From assembly GCF_014839805.1 (NCBI RefSeq), contig NC_051140.1, positions 11,987,826 through 12,051,825 of the forward strand: 64,000 nt of DNA, read 5' to 3'. The notes below the pieces were generated by a model that saw only the letters and a list, made by a program, of their open reading frames with translations, did no database searches and was not told the origin of the DNA. Positions 23,317-33,065 of the stretch are shown here, piece after piece (within the stretch, counting starts at the first letter, position 1; every line of letters begins with the position of its first letter). The position numbers and the translations under genes were made by a program. The DNA is from Manduca sexta (taxonomy: Eukaryota > Arthropoda > Insecta > Lepidoptera > Sphingidae).

Positions 23317-25151
23317 ACACACATACATACACGCTGTTCTTTGGAGACATGTTAAATAACTTTCATTATTTTATTTTTGCCCTATTATTAAATACTTATG
23401 TGGGTTAGCTGTAAAATAAATAAGTTGAAATGTCATTTTTGCATTGTCTATTACATGATAAGGTTTACACTTAAAAAAAATATATATAATATAATAAGAT
23501 TTTTTTATATTTACAGTTGCAGCACCATTCACTTCACAAGAGCAGAACATAAGATGCGTAAAGCTGCTTGCATTAGAGGGCCGATGTGCTTTGAGCACTT
23601 CATTTGCTATATTCAAATACATGGCTCTCTACTCTCTGATCCAGTTCTTCTCTATCCTTATATTGTACAAGGTCAGCCCCAGACGTATAATATTTAATTA
23701 TTTAGCAAACACATATCGAATCGAAAGATCTTGATCCAGTTTATTCATTGAGGTTTATTTTTTGTTGCTGAGAACATTTAGACATTGTGATTTGCCATTA
23801 AATCCAATGTAATTAAATTAAGTTGCCGATCCGAGACAAACATAGTCGTCAGTGAGGTATTGTTGGGTGCAGTTCTACTCGATCCTGGGCAACAACCAGT
23901 TCCTGTACATCGACCTGGTGCTGACGACGCTGCTGGCGCTGTCGCTGGGCCGCGCGGCGCCGGGCCCGCGCCTCACGCCGCAGTCGCCGCCGGTGTCGCT
24001 GGTGGCGGCGGCGAGCCTGGTGCCGCTGGCGCTGCAGGTGGCGCTGGTGCTCGCCATGCAGGTGCTCGCCATCTACCTGCTCTACTCGCAGGCCTGGTCA
24101 GTACCTCATTATTGTATGCACGCGGCCAATTATTCATTATTTAAGACACACTTTAAACATAATCAACTAGCCTATTGTCAATGTTGTATTATGCATTTTC
24201 ATTTTGCACCTTTTATTTTACTGACTAGTCACAACTCGAAGTATTAACTCGTTACTCCATAATTTGAATTCTACATAACCACACGAATTTCCAACTACAG
24301 AAACACAATTTAACAGCATTTGTATTATTATATATTACATAGTCTTAACACCTTCATATTTATTTGAAATATATAATATAAATCGCTTGGCAGGTTTACT
24401 CCGGTTGTGGGTGGCCCTGACGTTGAACAAGTGTTATGTTGGGAGAACACCGTGATCTTCATCATCACGTCGTTCCAGTACTTAATCATGGCCTGTGTCT
24501 ACGCAAAGGGCTGGCCTTTCCGTCAACCATTCTGTACCAACTGTAAGTACATATTATTAAACTAATTAATAGAATTAAATAGTCATTATTATTTTTATTA
24601 CTGTATTAAATAATCTACTGTAGTATCGGTATTGGAAACATTTGGTCATCTTTTTTTGTATCCAACATTATTGATAATACCACACAGTTTGATTGCTTTT
24701 TACAGCATTATTTAATTGTAAAGCATAATCTAAATGAAGTGTAACTTTGTCAGACTGCCTCGTGATCACATTGGTAACGCAAGCGATATTCGTGATCCTG
24801 GTACTGCTGTGCCCTTGGAAGTGGCTTGCCGACTTCATGGAGGTGCAAGTAATGCGGCCCGAACAACCCGAACAGAACATGTTCCGCGTCTACTTACTGC
24901 TGTTGCCGGTCATTCACATCGTCCTTGCAATTGCCATTGAGGTAAGATGTTATGTAAATTTGTTATTGGGAAAATCCTATAATGTTAAATTTGTTGTACA
25001 GATATAACAGAAACATAAAGTTGTTTTAATTGTTGAGCAGGCGACGCTGTCGAACCCGACGCGCATGCTGGAGCTGGCGCGCCTCGCCACGCGCTGCCGC
25101 CACAAGAGCGAGTCGGCGCGCGACTCCTCGGACGAGCAGCCGCTGTGCTGA
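11308..25151 (+). CDS. ATP13A: P5B-type cation-transporting ATPase (ATP13A2/ATP13A3 class), 1131 aa, 20 exons
   Basis: Exons: 11308-11341, 15866-16093, 16170-16398, 16471-16675, 17162-17375, 17513-17643, 17929-18111, 18856-19044, 19466-19681, 21120-21257, 21482-21595, 21906-22179, 22510-22637, 22799-22922, 23096-23257, 23517-23671, 23873-24096, 24394-24542, 24754-24941, 25041-25151. The sum is 1132 codons including stop, with every junction in phase. P5B ATPases are late-endosomal or lysosomal polyamine transporters. Visible hallmarks are TGES (303-306, actuator), PPALP in TM4 (427-431, the P5B signature), DKTGTLT with phospho-acceptor D470, KGAPEK (622-627, nucleotide binding), and GDGAND (832-837, hinge), followed by the C-terminal membrane segments. 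The intron between exons 8 and 9 cuts exactly between DK and TGTLT. The 34-bp first exon, 4.5 kb upstream, is inferred from phase (ends G, next exon opens AT GAT TAC) plus a GTAAGT donor; it is the least certain part. A polyadenylation signal lies at 25405-25410. Confidence 0.93.
12575..12968. repeat. Long imperfect fold-back hairpin in ATP13A intron 1
   Basis: The segment around 12577-12723 is largely the reverse complement of about 12818-12966, with a loop of roughly 95 nt. For example, CACTCTCTTAATAAAATGAT on the left pairs with the region around 12873-12892 on the right. Mismatches and small indels are spread along the arms, so this is an old inverted duplication or fold-back element. No flanking duplication was identified. 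Transcribed as part of the intron, it would form a long double-stranded hairpin RNA. Confidence 0.7.
13288..13448 (+). mobile_element. Non-LTR retroelement 3' fragment or SINE, with poly(A) tail and 15-bp TSD
   Basis: A 161-bp insert ending in a run of A (about 13432-13447) is flanked by perfect 15-bp direct repeats GGGTACATGCCTCCT (13273-13287 and 13449-13463). Poly(A) plus a long target duplication shows insertion by target-primed reverse transcription. The body (GCCTAGGTCTCAATGCC ... GGCGGGAGATAG) has no ORF, so it is a 5'-truncated LINE or a SINE. It lies in ATP13A intron 1. Confidence 0.85.
14208..14787 (+). mobile_element. Helitron-like element, diverged
   Basis: It starts TCTATACTGTTATATAAAGC and ends with a GC-rich stretch followed by CTAG and a T, as do the better-preserved copies at 19700 and 35786. 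It has a single diverged copy of the internal unit and two successive GC-rich, end-like segments (about 14675-14700 and 14760-14787). The segment at 14800-14990 resembles the 3' half of the same family. It lies in ATP13A intron 1. Confidence 0.65.
16980..17010. repeat. Perfect 13-bp palindrome, 5-nt loop
   Basis: TTGGAACTTGGAG (16980-16992) is followed by AAGTC and then the exact reverse complement CTCCAAGTTCCAA (16998-17010). It lies in the ATP13A intron before the exon at 17162. It is one of several short-loop intronic palindromes in this window. Confidence 0.9.
19700..20587 (+). mobile_element. Helitron-like element with internal 123-bp tandem repeat
   Basis: It begins TC (TCTATACTATTATATAAAGC) and ends with a CGCGG...CCGCG hairpin followed by AAAAGCTAG, between a flanking A and T: the canonical Helitron end rules. 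After a short (GTTT)n it carries four tandem copies of a 123-bp unit beginning GCTAATCTCAGGAACTACCG (19748, 19871, 19994, 20123; the third is lengthened by 6 bp), then a unique 3' part. There is no Rep/helicase ORF, so it is non-autonomous. It lies in the ATP13A intron 19682-21119. Its closest relative in the window is 35786-36682. Confidence 0.85.
20631..20880. mobile_element. hAT-type MITE, 250 bp, with 8-bp target-site duplication
   Basis: The ends ATGGGCGCC and GGCGCCCATG are flanked by AAACTATT on both sides (20623-20630 and 20881-20888). It is the same family as 9548-9784, in opposite orientation. A 5'-end fragment (TATGGGCGCCGCCAAGATTA) recurs at about 59196. It lies 43 bp after the Helitron-like element in the same ATP13A intron. 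Confidence 0.85.
21800..21905 (+). mobile_element. LINE 3' tail ending at an ATP13A splice acceptor
   Basis: The text GAGGCCCGTGCTCAACAGTG followed by GGGACAG, then (ATT)n, matches the commonplace 3' tail of lepidopteran non-LTR retroelements. The ATT microsatellite runs directly into TATAG, which is the acceptor of the exon starting at 21906. The left limit is approximate. A related tail in reverse orientation lies at 59266-59440. Confidence 0.65.
23258..23330. repeat. (AC)n microsatellite beside an ATP13A donor site
   Basis: A CG/CA-rich lead-in followed by more than twenty AC dinucleotides starts within a few bases of the donor GTAACG at 23258. Length variation here would change the distance to the intron body but not the coding sequence. 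Confidence 0.9.
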
Positions 25152-27778
25152 CAGCGCTGCGCTGCACTACGTCTGCTGCGGCTCCTCCCTCCTGCCACCA
25201 AACCTTATAACCTTCACGAGAAGCGTCGATCTGTTGCTATTTATTATCACTCAGTTTTTCGTCCTTGTGTGGATCGTTACGAAACGCTGTGATTGCTCTC
25301 GGTCATTCTTCACTGCTGAGTTGTGACCCACGAAGCCCAATAACATATTCGAAAACGTTTTATATTCTGTGATATAATTTGAATCGTACCGCTAGGCCTC
25401 GTGTAATAAAATATTTTGATAGATTAATTTATTTATAAAATAATTTCACTGTCACTATGTGCTCTTACTATGTTTTGACAGAGAAAACTTGTCTCATCTC
25501 GCTCTAGCCTATTAAAACATACATATCGTACAATTTCACGTTTTCATTTATGTACTTATGAACATTCTTAGTACTTATATTTATAACTATTACGAGCATG
25601 GAATATTCTGGACACAATTTTATTGTACGTCGTATCTTATTAATAAACTTATGTATATTAAGACCTATACAAATTGCGATATAAGTGTTTAGGGTTCGCT
25701 TAAACTGATAGGTGACGTGATAACTGGCAAATTCGTCGTCCAAAATTGTTCGCTGCGCGAATAAAATCGACTTTCTATATGCCCATATTGCTAGATTCTT
25801 CAAATAAGTTGCATTTGAATATCGCATATCTCTCCGCTATAATATTTTAATATTTTGACCTCCACAGCCTGGTCACGTAAAATGTGCTATGCTCCACATA
25901 CAATATACACATCTACGGGTAATACGTGCCAGGACATTGCACGTCAGCCGTTATGTTGGTAGACATATCGATTATATTATGGGTTTCTTAATATGTATTT
26001 AATAGGTCAAATAACTTGCAAAATTTCAATATTTGTTTAAATTTCTCATACTATGTATATATGGAGCGCCTCCCGTACTCCGCGTCGTGTCGAGTGTTTT
26101 ACAATGGTTTGTGTGTGTAGTTCTTAACTATTACACTGTAATAGGTAGTTTATCAATTTATTATTTAACTAGTTATTATATTCACCACTTAATGTATTAG
26201 GTACTTAGATATTTGTAAGGAAAATCCTACTTAAACTGTACATAAAACTGAATGGATCATTTTTTTGTTCATTTAGTTGTGATGTTCGTCAGTTGTGAGA
26301 GTATTTAAAACAACATAAACAACGTAGCAGTACTGTGTATACAAATAGAAAGTTTCTGAGCTGTGCTCGTTTCATTTTGTGATTTAGTTGCAAATTATAT
26401 TATGTTTTATATTTATTAGAAATCGTTGCGATATTTTATTATGCTTTTTAAAGTATTAAATATTTCAATATAGTAAATAGGATCATGTAGGGACTTTTAT
26501 ATACGCGTGTAAGTAAAATTAATGCATTTTAACATTGAAAAGTCAAGCGACACTATCATAGTTATAAATCAAATTGATGTATGTAATGGTAGTGGAAAAT
26601 GAGTTTTAAATTATGCGTGTATGTAATGATTGATTATAAAAATGTGTTTAGTGCAATAGAGATTACCGTGAAGGCTGTGCGCCGCTGTATGTGTTTCAAT
26701 AAATGTGGCACTAGTATGAGTTTTCGTTCATACAAAATTTTCTCACATTATCACATGTGTATTAATCACTAAAGGAATTAAAACATATGTATAAGGTTAT
26801 AAACATGTACACTTAATTAATTGGTGTCTAAAATATTATAATATATATTATATCGTAGTCTAATACCGTAAAAGTAAAAGTTCAATAACATTGCAGATAA
26901 ATTTTGAACTATTAAATTATTATACAATAGCCTACAGCATGAATGTCTGCCCTAGACGTTTCAGTACATGTCTGGAATTTATTAGATGTCGTAAAGCAAT
27001 GTTTGATTGTACGGCATGTATCAAACTGTACTAAAAATGTATTAAAATACCAAAGTAACTGTTTGGATTATGTTTTCGGATATGTGATGTGATTCCTAGA
27101 GGTTGATTTATTTATTTGGTTACCTAGTTAATGTCAATATTGAGCGCCAATATACAAATATTAAAAGTGCACTAGATATCCTCAACCCAAACATAGTGTA
27201 AGAAAAGGCGATGTAATGAAGTTGATTAACTTCTCGTGCTGTATTCAGTGATGATTGAAGTTTTATTGCGCAATTTTTATTTACATAGAAGATACCTCTA
27301 TAACTGTGGTACCTCAAATACTAAGCGTGAGTGATTAGTAGATTTTATGCACATTAATCCATTCCTAATAATATAGTACTTATGTTTGGTGCTGAGTTTT
27401 ATTTTAAGTAGTAATTTTTACCTTCGGCCAACTATTGCAAAATTAAGTATAACAACATGTTTTTGGAAAATGTATTTTCTTGTAAACTTGTTATTTATTG
27501 AACTGCATTATTGTGGTTGTTTTATAAAATCTTTATTATTATCTATGTGTACATTTCTCGAATTTTTGGAACTTGTTGACTGTTTTTGTGTCCGATTCTT
27601 CACGATAATGTAGTTCGATATGAAATTTTACTAATCACGACATTGTGACATGAAGTAATAAAATAAATAGAAAATTCAAAAACCACGATTTGTGTTATTT
27701 TATTGTGCGTAAGTGTTTACAATTTGATTGACTTAGCTCATAATTGAGTTTAGTGAAAAAAACAATATTAAGAAACTC
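25152..27778. other. Convergent 3' UTRs / gene-free interval
   Basis: This lies between the ATP13A stop (plus) and the pickpocket stop (minus). AATAAA at 25405-25410 is the first good polyadenylation signal for ATP13A; further plus-strand signals near 26698 and 27658 would allow a longer 3' UTR. On the minus strand TTTATT at 27699-27704 is a suitable signal for the pickpocket gene. I see no gene between them. Confidence 0.6.
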
Positions 27779-30700
27779 CTAAGGTAAGTAGGGGGTGTAC
27801 CCAGGTGGCTGTGAGGATTGTGGTGGCTGCGAATTCTTCTCTCGCACCATGATGGGACGTGAGCTCCGAGGTAACGGCGGCTCTTTCCACCTGCAAACGA
27901 ATTAATAATATTAACTTGCTCAATGGTCATTGGTAAGAATGACAGCCTCAAGGTATTATGAGGTTTGCTCGCTCTAAACTTAAGTTAAATAGTGCTAGGG
28001 TGTCGTAGGGGGTAAAATATTAAATATAAATTATTTCCAGACAAACGTCGGGGGGCCAGGTTTTGGAGGAAGGGAGATAGCGCAGACTGACGTGGCATTA
28101 GGTTCAAGTACGATGCTTTCACTTGAGTTGAACGTCAACATAGAGATTATCCTTCCATCCTTTGCCACCACATTACAAAAAATAATGTGACCTAAATACA
28201 GCGACGATATATAGGTAAATAAAAAACGGAAAAGTAGCCGAAAATATCGCCCGGAGCTAACAGATAGCTAAGGCGTATTCTAGTGGTGATGTGTAATTTG
28301 AGTGTTTCTGTGATTTGAAATACGTCAACAAGGTTACCAGGGCACCAGGCTGAGGTTGTGCGGCGGCTTGTCCCGCGCCTGCCGCTCCGCGCGCTCGCGG
28401 CGCAGCGCCGGCGCGTCGCGCACCGCCGCGCACCACGCGCGCAGCGTGAAGTAGTACACCACCTCCACGCCCGACAGCAGCGAGAACCCCAGGAACAAGC
28501 CCGCGATGCCGCCGAACGATACTGTTAGCATATTCATCTATCCAATACAGGGCCGTAGCTAGGGGGGGCATTGTGGGGCAATGCCCTACCTTAATAATTA
28601 ACAAAATTGTACATTACTACTCAGTGAAAATACATGGAGCAGCGAGTTTTTTATTTTACGATATGGAAGTTGGTCCCATAGTAAGAGTTATTCGTATTGA
28701 TGGGATTTTTGTTACAATCTGTATATTACCTTAACAATTACCTAAGTATTAAACTTTTTTTTTGCTCACGTTCACGAGTCAAGGAAACCAAAAATCGATT
28801 GAGCAGATCAGATTTAGTAACATTTTTATTTCCGCCCTGCTTGTAATTACAGCTGCCCTACCTTGAATTCAAGTCTAGCTACGACCCTGATCCAATAAGT
28901 TCATCAAATTCAACTATACAGTGAGTTTGGATAATACCGGATCACGAGGCAATCCAGTTGTTTTAAGATTACTGATGAACCTGACATTTCCTAATATGGA
29001 CACCCAGCCCGAAGTGCTATTTTGTTATGTGTCATAATTGTTTGCCCTTGTATTATTTACGGATTAGCAGTAATTTTGAAACAGGATCACTCCAAGTATT
29101 AATATGTAATGAGGTTTTACTATCCAAGCATAGATACTTACAGGTCAGATAGAAAGTACTTTACCTAACAAATCGACCCAACCGAAGAGAACTTCTCGCT
29201 TGTAACGCACCATCGGCCACGACACGAATTCTATTTCCAAAGAACTAGTTCCCCCGCTTCTTGACATACTAAAAAATACGACTTCAATATAATGTAATGG
29301 GTTTAAACTTTAAATTTCTTTCCTACAAATAATGATTGATAATTATGAATTTTATGGTTTTTACCTCTCTATTAATATTTCTTACTCACTCGACATCAGA
29401 AAGCTTTTCAACTTCGTAAACGGTGTGTGAACAACCAAGCTCACAAGAGCATCGCGTCACATCCGTTATAGATGCTGCATGATTCGCAATACATTCTAGT
29501 TCACGCAACGTGCAATGTCTGTAACCCTCTGTAGAACAATTTAAATTAAATTAATTATAGTTAATATGCATAAGTAGCGACTAGACAAAATGACACTAGA
29601 CATACCGATCATCGTTCGTGGCTACCGAACTCTTTAAGTAGTAGGTACCATACTAGAAGTTTCTTTTTTGCGAAATACATACCAACTTACTTAAAGTAGG
29701 ATAGAAATGTGGCACGCATTTACAAAACGAGCGACATCTTTGCATACGGCACTGCCGCATACACGCCGAGTACGTGTAAACTTTGGACGTCTCCAAACGT
29801 TGTTCATCAGCGAATATACAGCGTCGCTGACGGATGGACAACTGCCGCGCGTCCTCGGTGGTGTAAGTGTGTTTCACTGAAAAAGAAACCTTCTCCACGC
29901 GTCGGTCCCACGAGTGCTGTGCACTTTGTTCCAACCCGGCCATTTCCTCTGTTGAATGAATGTAGATCTGCACAGATATTTTTGAATCAACAAGCTAGCA
30001 CAGGAACGCGTGGGTAAAGGAGTACGCGCAGTCATCCTTACGGATATCACCTTGCAATGCTAAAGAAATCGTGGGCAGATTGTCGGCTTATACGATCGAG
30101 AGGGCTTTTTCAAAGTTCTGTCCAAAACTGCATAATCGGTTATATTATGAAGAGCAAACATAATAACGTTTCGGGAAAAGCCTTTCTTTTAAAGGAAAAA
30201 AGCTTTTCTTTCTTATGATCATATAAAATTAGTTCAGCGTGCTTGATACGTAGTCGCTATTAGATGCTATTCTGACCTATCTACAATTATTGCCAGATTA
30301 GTATGTATTATTGACCGTTACTCACATCAAATGTAGTATTTTTACGATCAGTATTAAACATAATTGACCATTTGGCATCAGTTTCGTGAATAAATGCCTC
30401 TACAAATTGTTCAACTTGTGATTGCCTGGAAATATTAAAAACAATTGAAATCTACTGCCTTAACGGACTAAATTCACATAAATTACATGAAAACTTTACG
30501 AGGGCCCCGTTTTCCCTGCATGTCTGGAATTAAACGCATAGCAGAATCCCATTTCCGTAAATACTGGTATCAGCAGATCACAACATTCCTCGGAGTCTCC
30601 TTTCCACTCGCAATCATAAAACATTGACTCGCAGTGGCGAACAATCTGGAAAATAGTTATTTACATGTATTGGGTACCTACCTACTTGTAATGTCGCGTA

Positions 30701-32419
30701 TGTTTCGCGAATTGTAATAGACTCGTACATTATGCATAGGCTATTTAAATCATTACCGAGCGTGCCAACGTGGAGTAACATTTCCCTATACCTATACAGT
30801 GATCACGTCATTTTTTCCTAATGTTTAGGAAAATAAGTTAGTAAAACATAAAGGAATAGAATAGATTATTGATTTATTATTATTTTTATATTTCGTATTA
30901 ACCTATTAAATATTACTAATTAGCTATAGTTATTTGATAGCTTTATCAAGTCGAATAATTACATTTAAAAAATATGGTTTTAATTAAGTATCTACTTACC
31001 TATACAAAATCATAATGTCAATATATGATGTTACTGACATAGATTGCAGAATATAAAAATATTAAATACGTACTTTGAAGACAGCATCTTTGGGATCTTT
31101 AGCGAGGGCCGGAGCGTCGTGGTCGCTATGACCGACGAGCTCTGGGTATTGCGTAAATTCTGATGCATGCTCTACTATAGAGCTATAACTGAGCGTCGTC
31201 AGCCAACGCAACACATCCGCTGCTTGTTCCGGCGGATCCGACCCCCATACACTACAAAATTATGAACAGGTGAATCATCAAGCCAGTACCTATACCCCAA
31301 GTAGTAAAAGTTAAATTGCAAATATCCTAAACGACGACAAATTTTCCAGTTTCTATCAGAAATAAATAGAATATAGGCTTTCTGATATTAATCAGTTAAT
31401 ATCAGAAAGCCTATATTCTATTCCCATTTGTACTCTGTTGACCTGTGAAAGGTATATAAAAATCTGTTCAGAAGTTTTCGTAGATGTGCGTTCATAAAGA
31501 TACGGACGGACAGCTAGGAAAGAATTTTAAAGTCTTCAGTTTTTTCTTCATTTCTCTTCTTTAGTCACCTTACTCTTTTTATTATTTTTCTTTTAATATA
31601 CAGACACACCGGGTTCTGCTGTTTTATTACTTATTATTGGAATAGATTTGAAATGATTCCTTAAATGAATCTATAAGAACCTGCCTAATGTTCAAGTTTT
31701 AACAACAAATACTAAAAATCATCACTTCTCTATGTATTCCTCTAATAGTTCCTCATCTACTGGATTTATATCGCAAACGGTAACTGCCGGAAAAGGTACA
31801 TCCCAATTATGAAAATCAGTGTCCAATCCTGAAAATAATTGTAATACGGTCAAAATTATCGGACGCATTGCAAATACAGAATCATAATATGCACCTACTT
31901 TTATTACTTATCCAAAATTCTACTTTCAAAACATTATTTAAACCTTTTAAAGAAACGATAATATTTACGATCCAAAGCTCAAGTTAGAGAAAAGTTTGTT
32001 TACAACTTTTACCACTCAGAAGAGATATAGTACTGGTACTCCACCTGTAATTGTAGGATTTGTTTGAAACTTTTCCCACAAACTCACGATGATAATGCAC
32101 GTAGTCACTGCACCGACGGCTGTAAAACTAAACCACATAAATCTGCAACGAAAACATGCATTATTATATTCAGAATCTAGGGAACATATTTAACATTAAT
32201 ACTACGTTTTAGGTTTGCTACTAACTTTTCACAAAAAGGTCTCTCTTTCTCGGCGATATACCTAACGCCATGCAAAGTCGAATTGTTGAAGAACTCTGTC
32301 GTTTGATGACGAAGGCTGGTAACAAAAAGTGTCAAGCCACTAACATCAGCGGAATCTGGCCGATCCTTTACATTGTTTTTGTAGCCGTGTTTCGGTTTAA
32401 CTTCTGGATACACCCTCAT
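27779..32419 (-). CDS. ppk: Pickpocket family DEG/ENaC sodium channel subunit, 544 aa, 11 exons
   Basis: Exons (high to low): 32419-32226, 32142-32045, 31828-31726, 31251-31074, 30645-30500, 30425-30326, 29967-29691, 29528-29390, 29268-29165, 28521-28338, 27890-27779; 545 codons including stop, every junction in phase. DEG/ENaC subunits form trimeric amiloride-sensitive cation channels used in insect mechano-, osmo- and chemosensation. TM1 is in exon 2 (FMWFSFTAVGAV onward, about 66-88). The extracellular region is cysteine-rich (exons 5, 7 and 8, including SACMRQC and FCKCVPHFYP). TM2 is in exon 10 with GLFLGFSLLSGVE, which contains the G-x-S selectivity filter (458-460). The cytosolic tail is proline-rich. 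The first ATG in the open frame is at 32419; upstream the frame closes with a stop. Which pickpocket paralogue this is cannot be told without a tree. Introns contain a hAT MITE (28548-28889) and a 27-bp palindrome (31365-31422). Confidence 0.93.
28548..28889. mobile_element. hAT-type MITE, 342 bp, intact
   Basis: The terminal inverted repeats are CAGGGCCGTAGCTAG (left) and CTAGCTACGACCCTG (right), 15 bp with one mismatch. They are flanked by a perfect 8-bp direct repeat ATCCAATA (28540-28547 and 28890-28897). It lies in the last-but-one intron region of the pickpocket gene. It is the uninterrupted version of the element split at 53221-54884. Confidence 0.9.
31365..31422. repeat. Perfect 27-bp palindrome, 4-nt loop
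   Basis: Positions 31365-31391 are exactly repeated as reverse complement at 31396-31422, separated by TCAG. The arm contains ATAGGCTTTCTGATATTAA. It lies in the pickpocket intron between exons 3 and 4. No flanking direct repeat was seen. Confidence 0.9.
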
Positions 32420-33065
32420 GTCGTTCACATTTTTCAACTCAATGGTTTACTTTCTGATTTTAGCACTACACTTCAAATAAAGGCGTCGAATAAAAATAAT
32501 ATTTATTATATTCCAGATCGTGTTGGACATGACAAGTAAGAAAAAAAGACAAATCCATTTCCCGTCACAACATTAGGTATTTTCCAAATAACCGTAACCT
32601 GTCTGAACATAAATACACTAAATCACGCGAAGGATAGATACCATCAAAACATATGTATCGATCGCCCGGTGCGTGATTTTGTTGTACAAATTAACCCGGT
32701 TTTAATGGTTATGAAATAATCGTAAACGACAAACTTTGTGTTGATTTACCTAACTTATGTTTTAGGTTTTTGTTATTACTCGTTATACTTATTTGAAAGT
32801 TATTATACAGATTAGATCAATGCTTGACTCATAGGTATAGTAGGCATGTGAGTGTTCTGATTTTATTAATTAATACGACGCAATGCATTGCTTTCGATGT
32901 GGCGATGCTGTTTTGGGAAATAGGAGCGTATATATCTCGTTTCCATAAAAAAAAACATGATTTAATGTTTTACTGGTCTACAAATTAAACTTCGTACTAA
33001 ATACTCAACATCGTATAATATTATAATATTTGAAACTATGTTGTTTAATATAAGTTTAGAAGAAA
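32420..33065. other. Intergenic, pickpocket 5' side and AK7 3' side
   Basis: The two minus-strand genes are in tandem: AK7 stops at 33066 and pickpocket starts at 32419. TTTATT at 32862-32867 is a good minus-strand polyadenylation signal for AK7, leaving about 440 bp for the pickpocket promoter and 5' UTR. No repeat is recognised. Confidence 0.5.

Noticed and set aside
22980..23355. Cys/Val-repeat ORFs around the (AC)n tract
   Set aside because: They are translations of the dinucleotide microsatellite and the opposite strand of the GDGAND exon.
31365..31422. Palindrome as a microRNA precursor
   Set aside because: Arms are perfectly paired with a 4-nt loop; animal pre-miRNAs usually have larger loops and bulges, and no extended lower stem is visible.
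32420..32437. Upstream start for the pickpocket protein
   Set aside because: The open frame there begins with TTG, and a stop follows a few codons upstream; the first ATG is at 32419.
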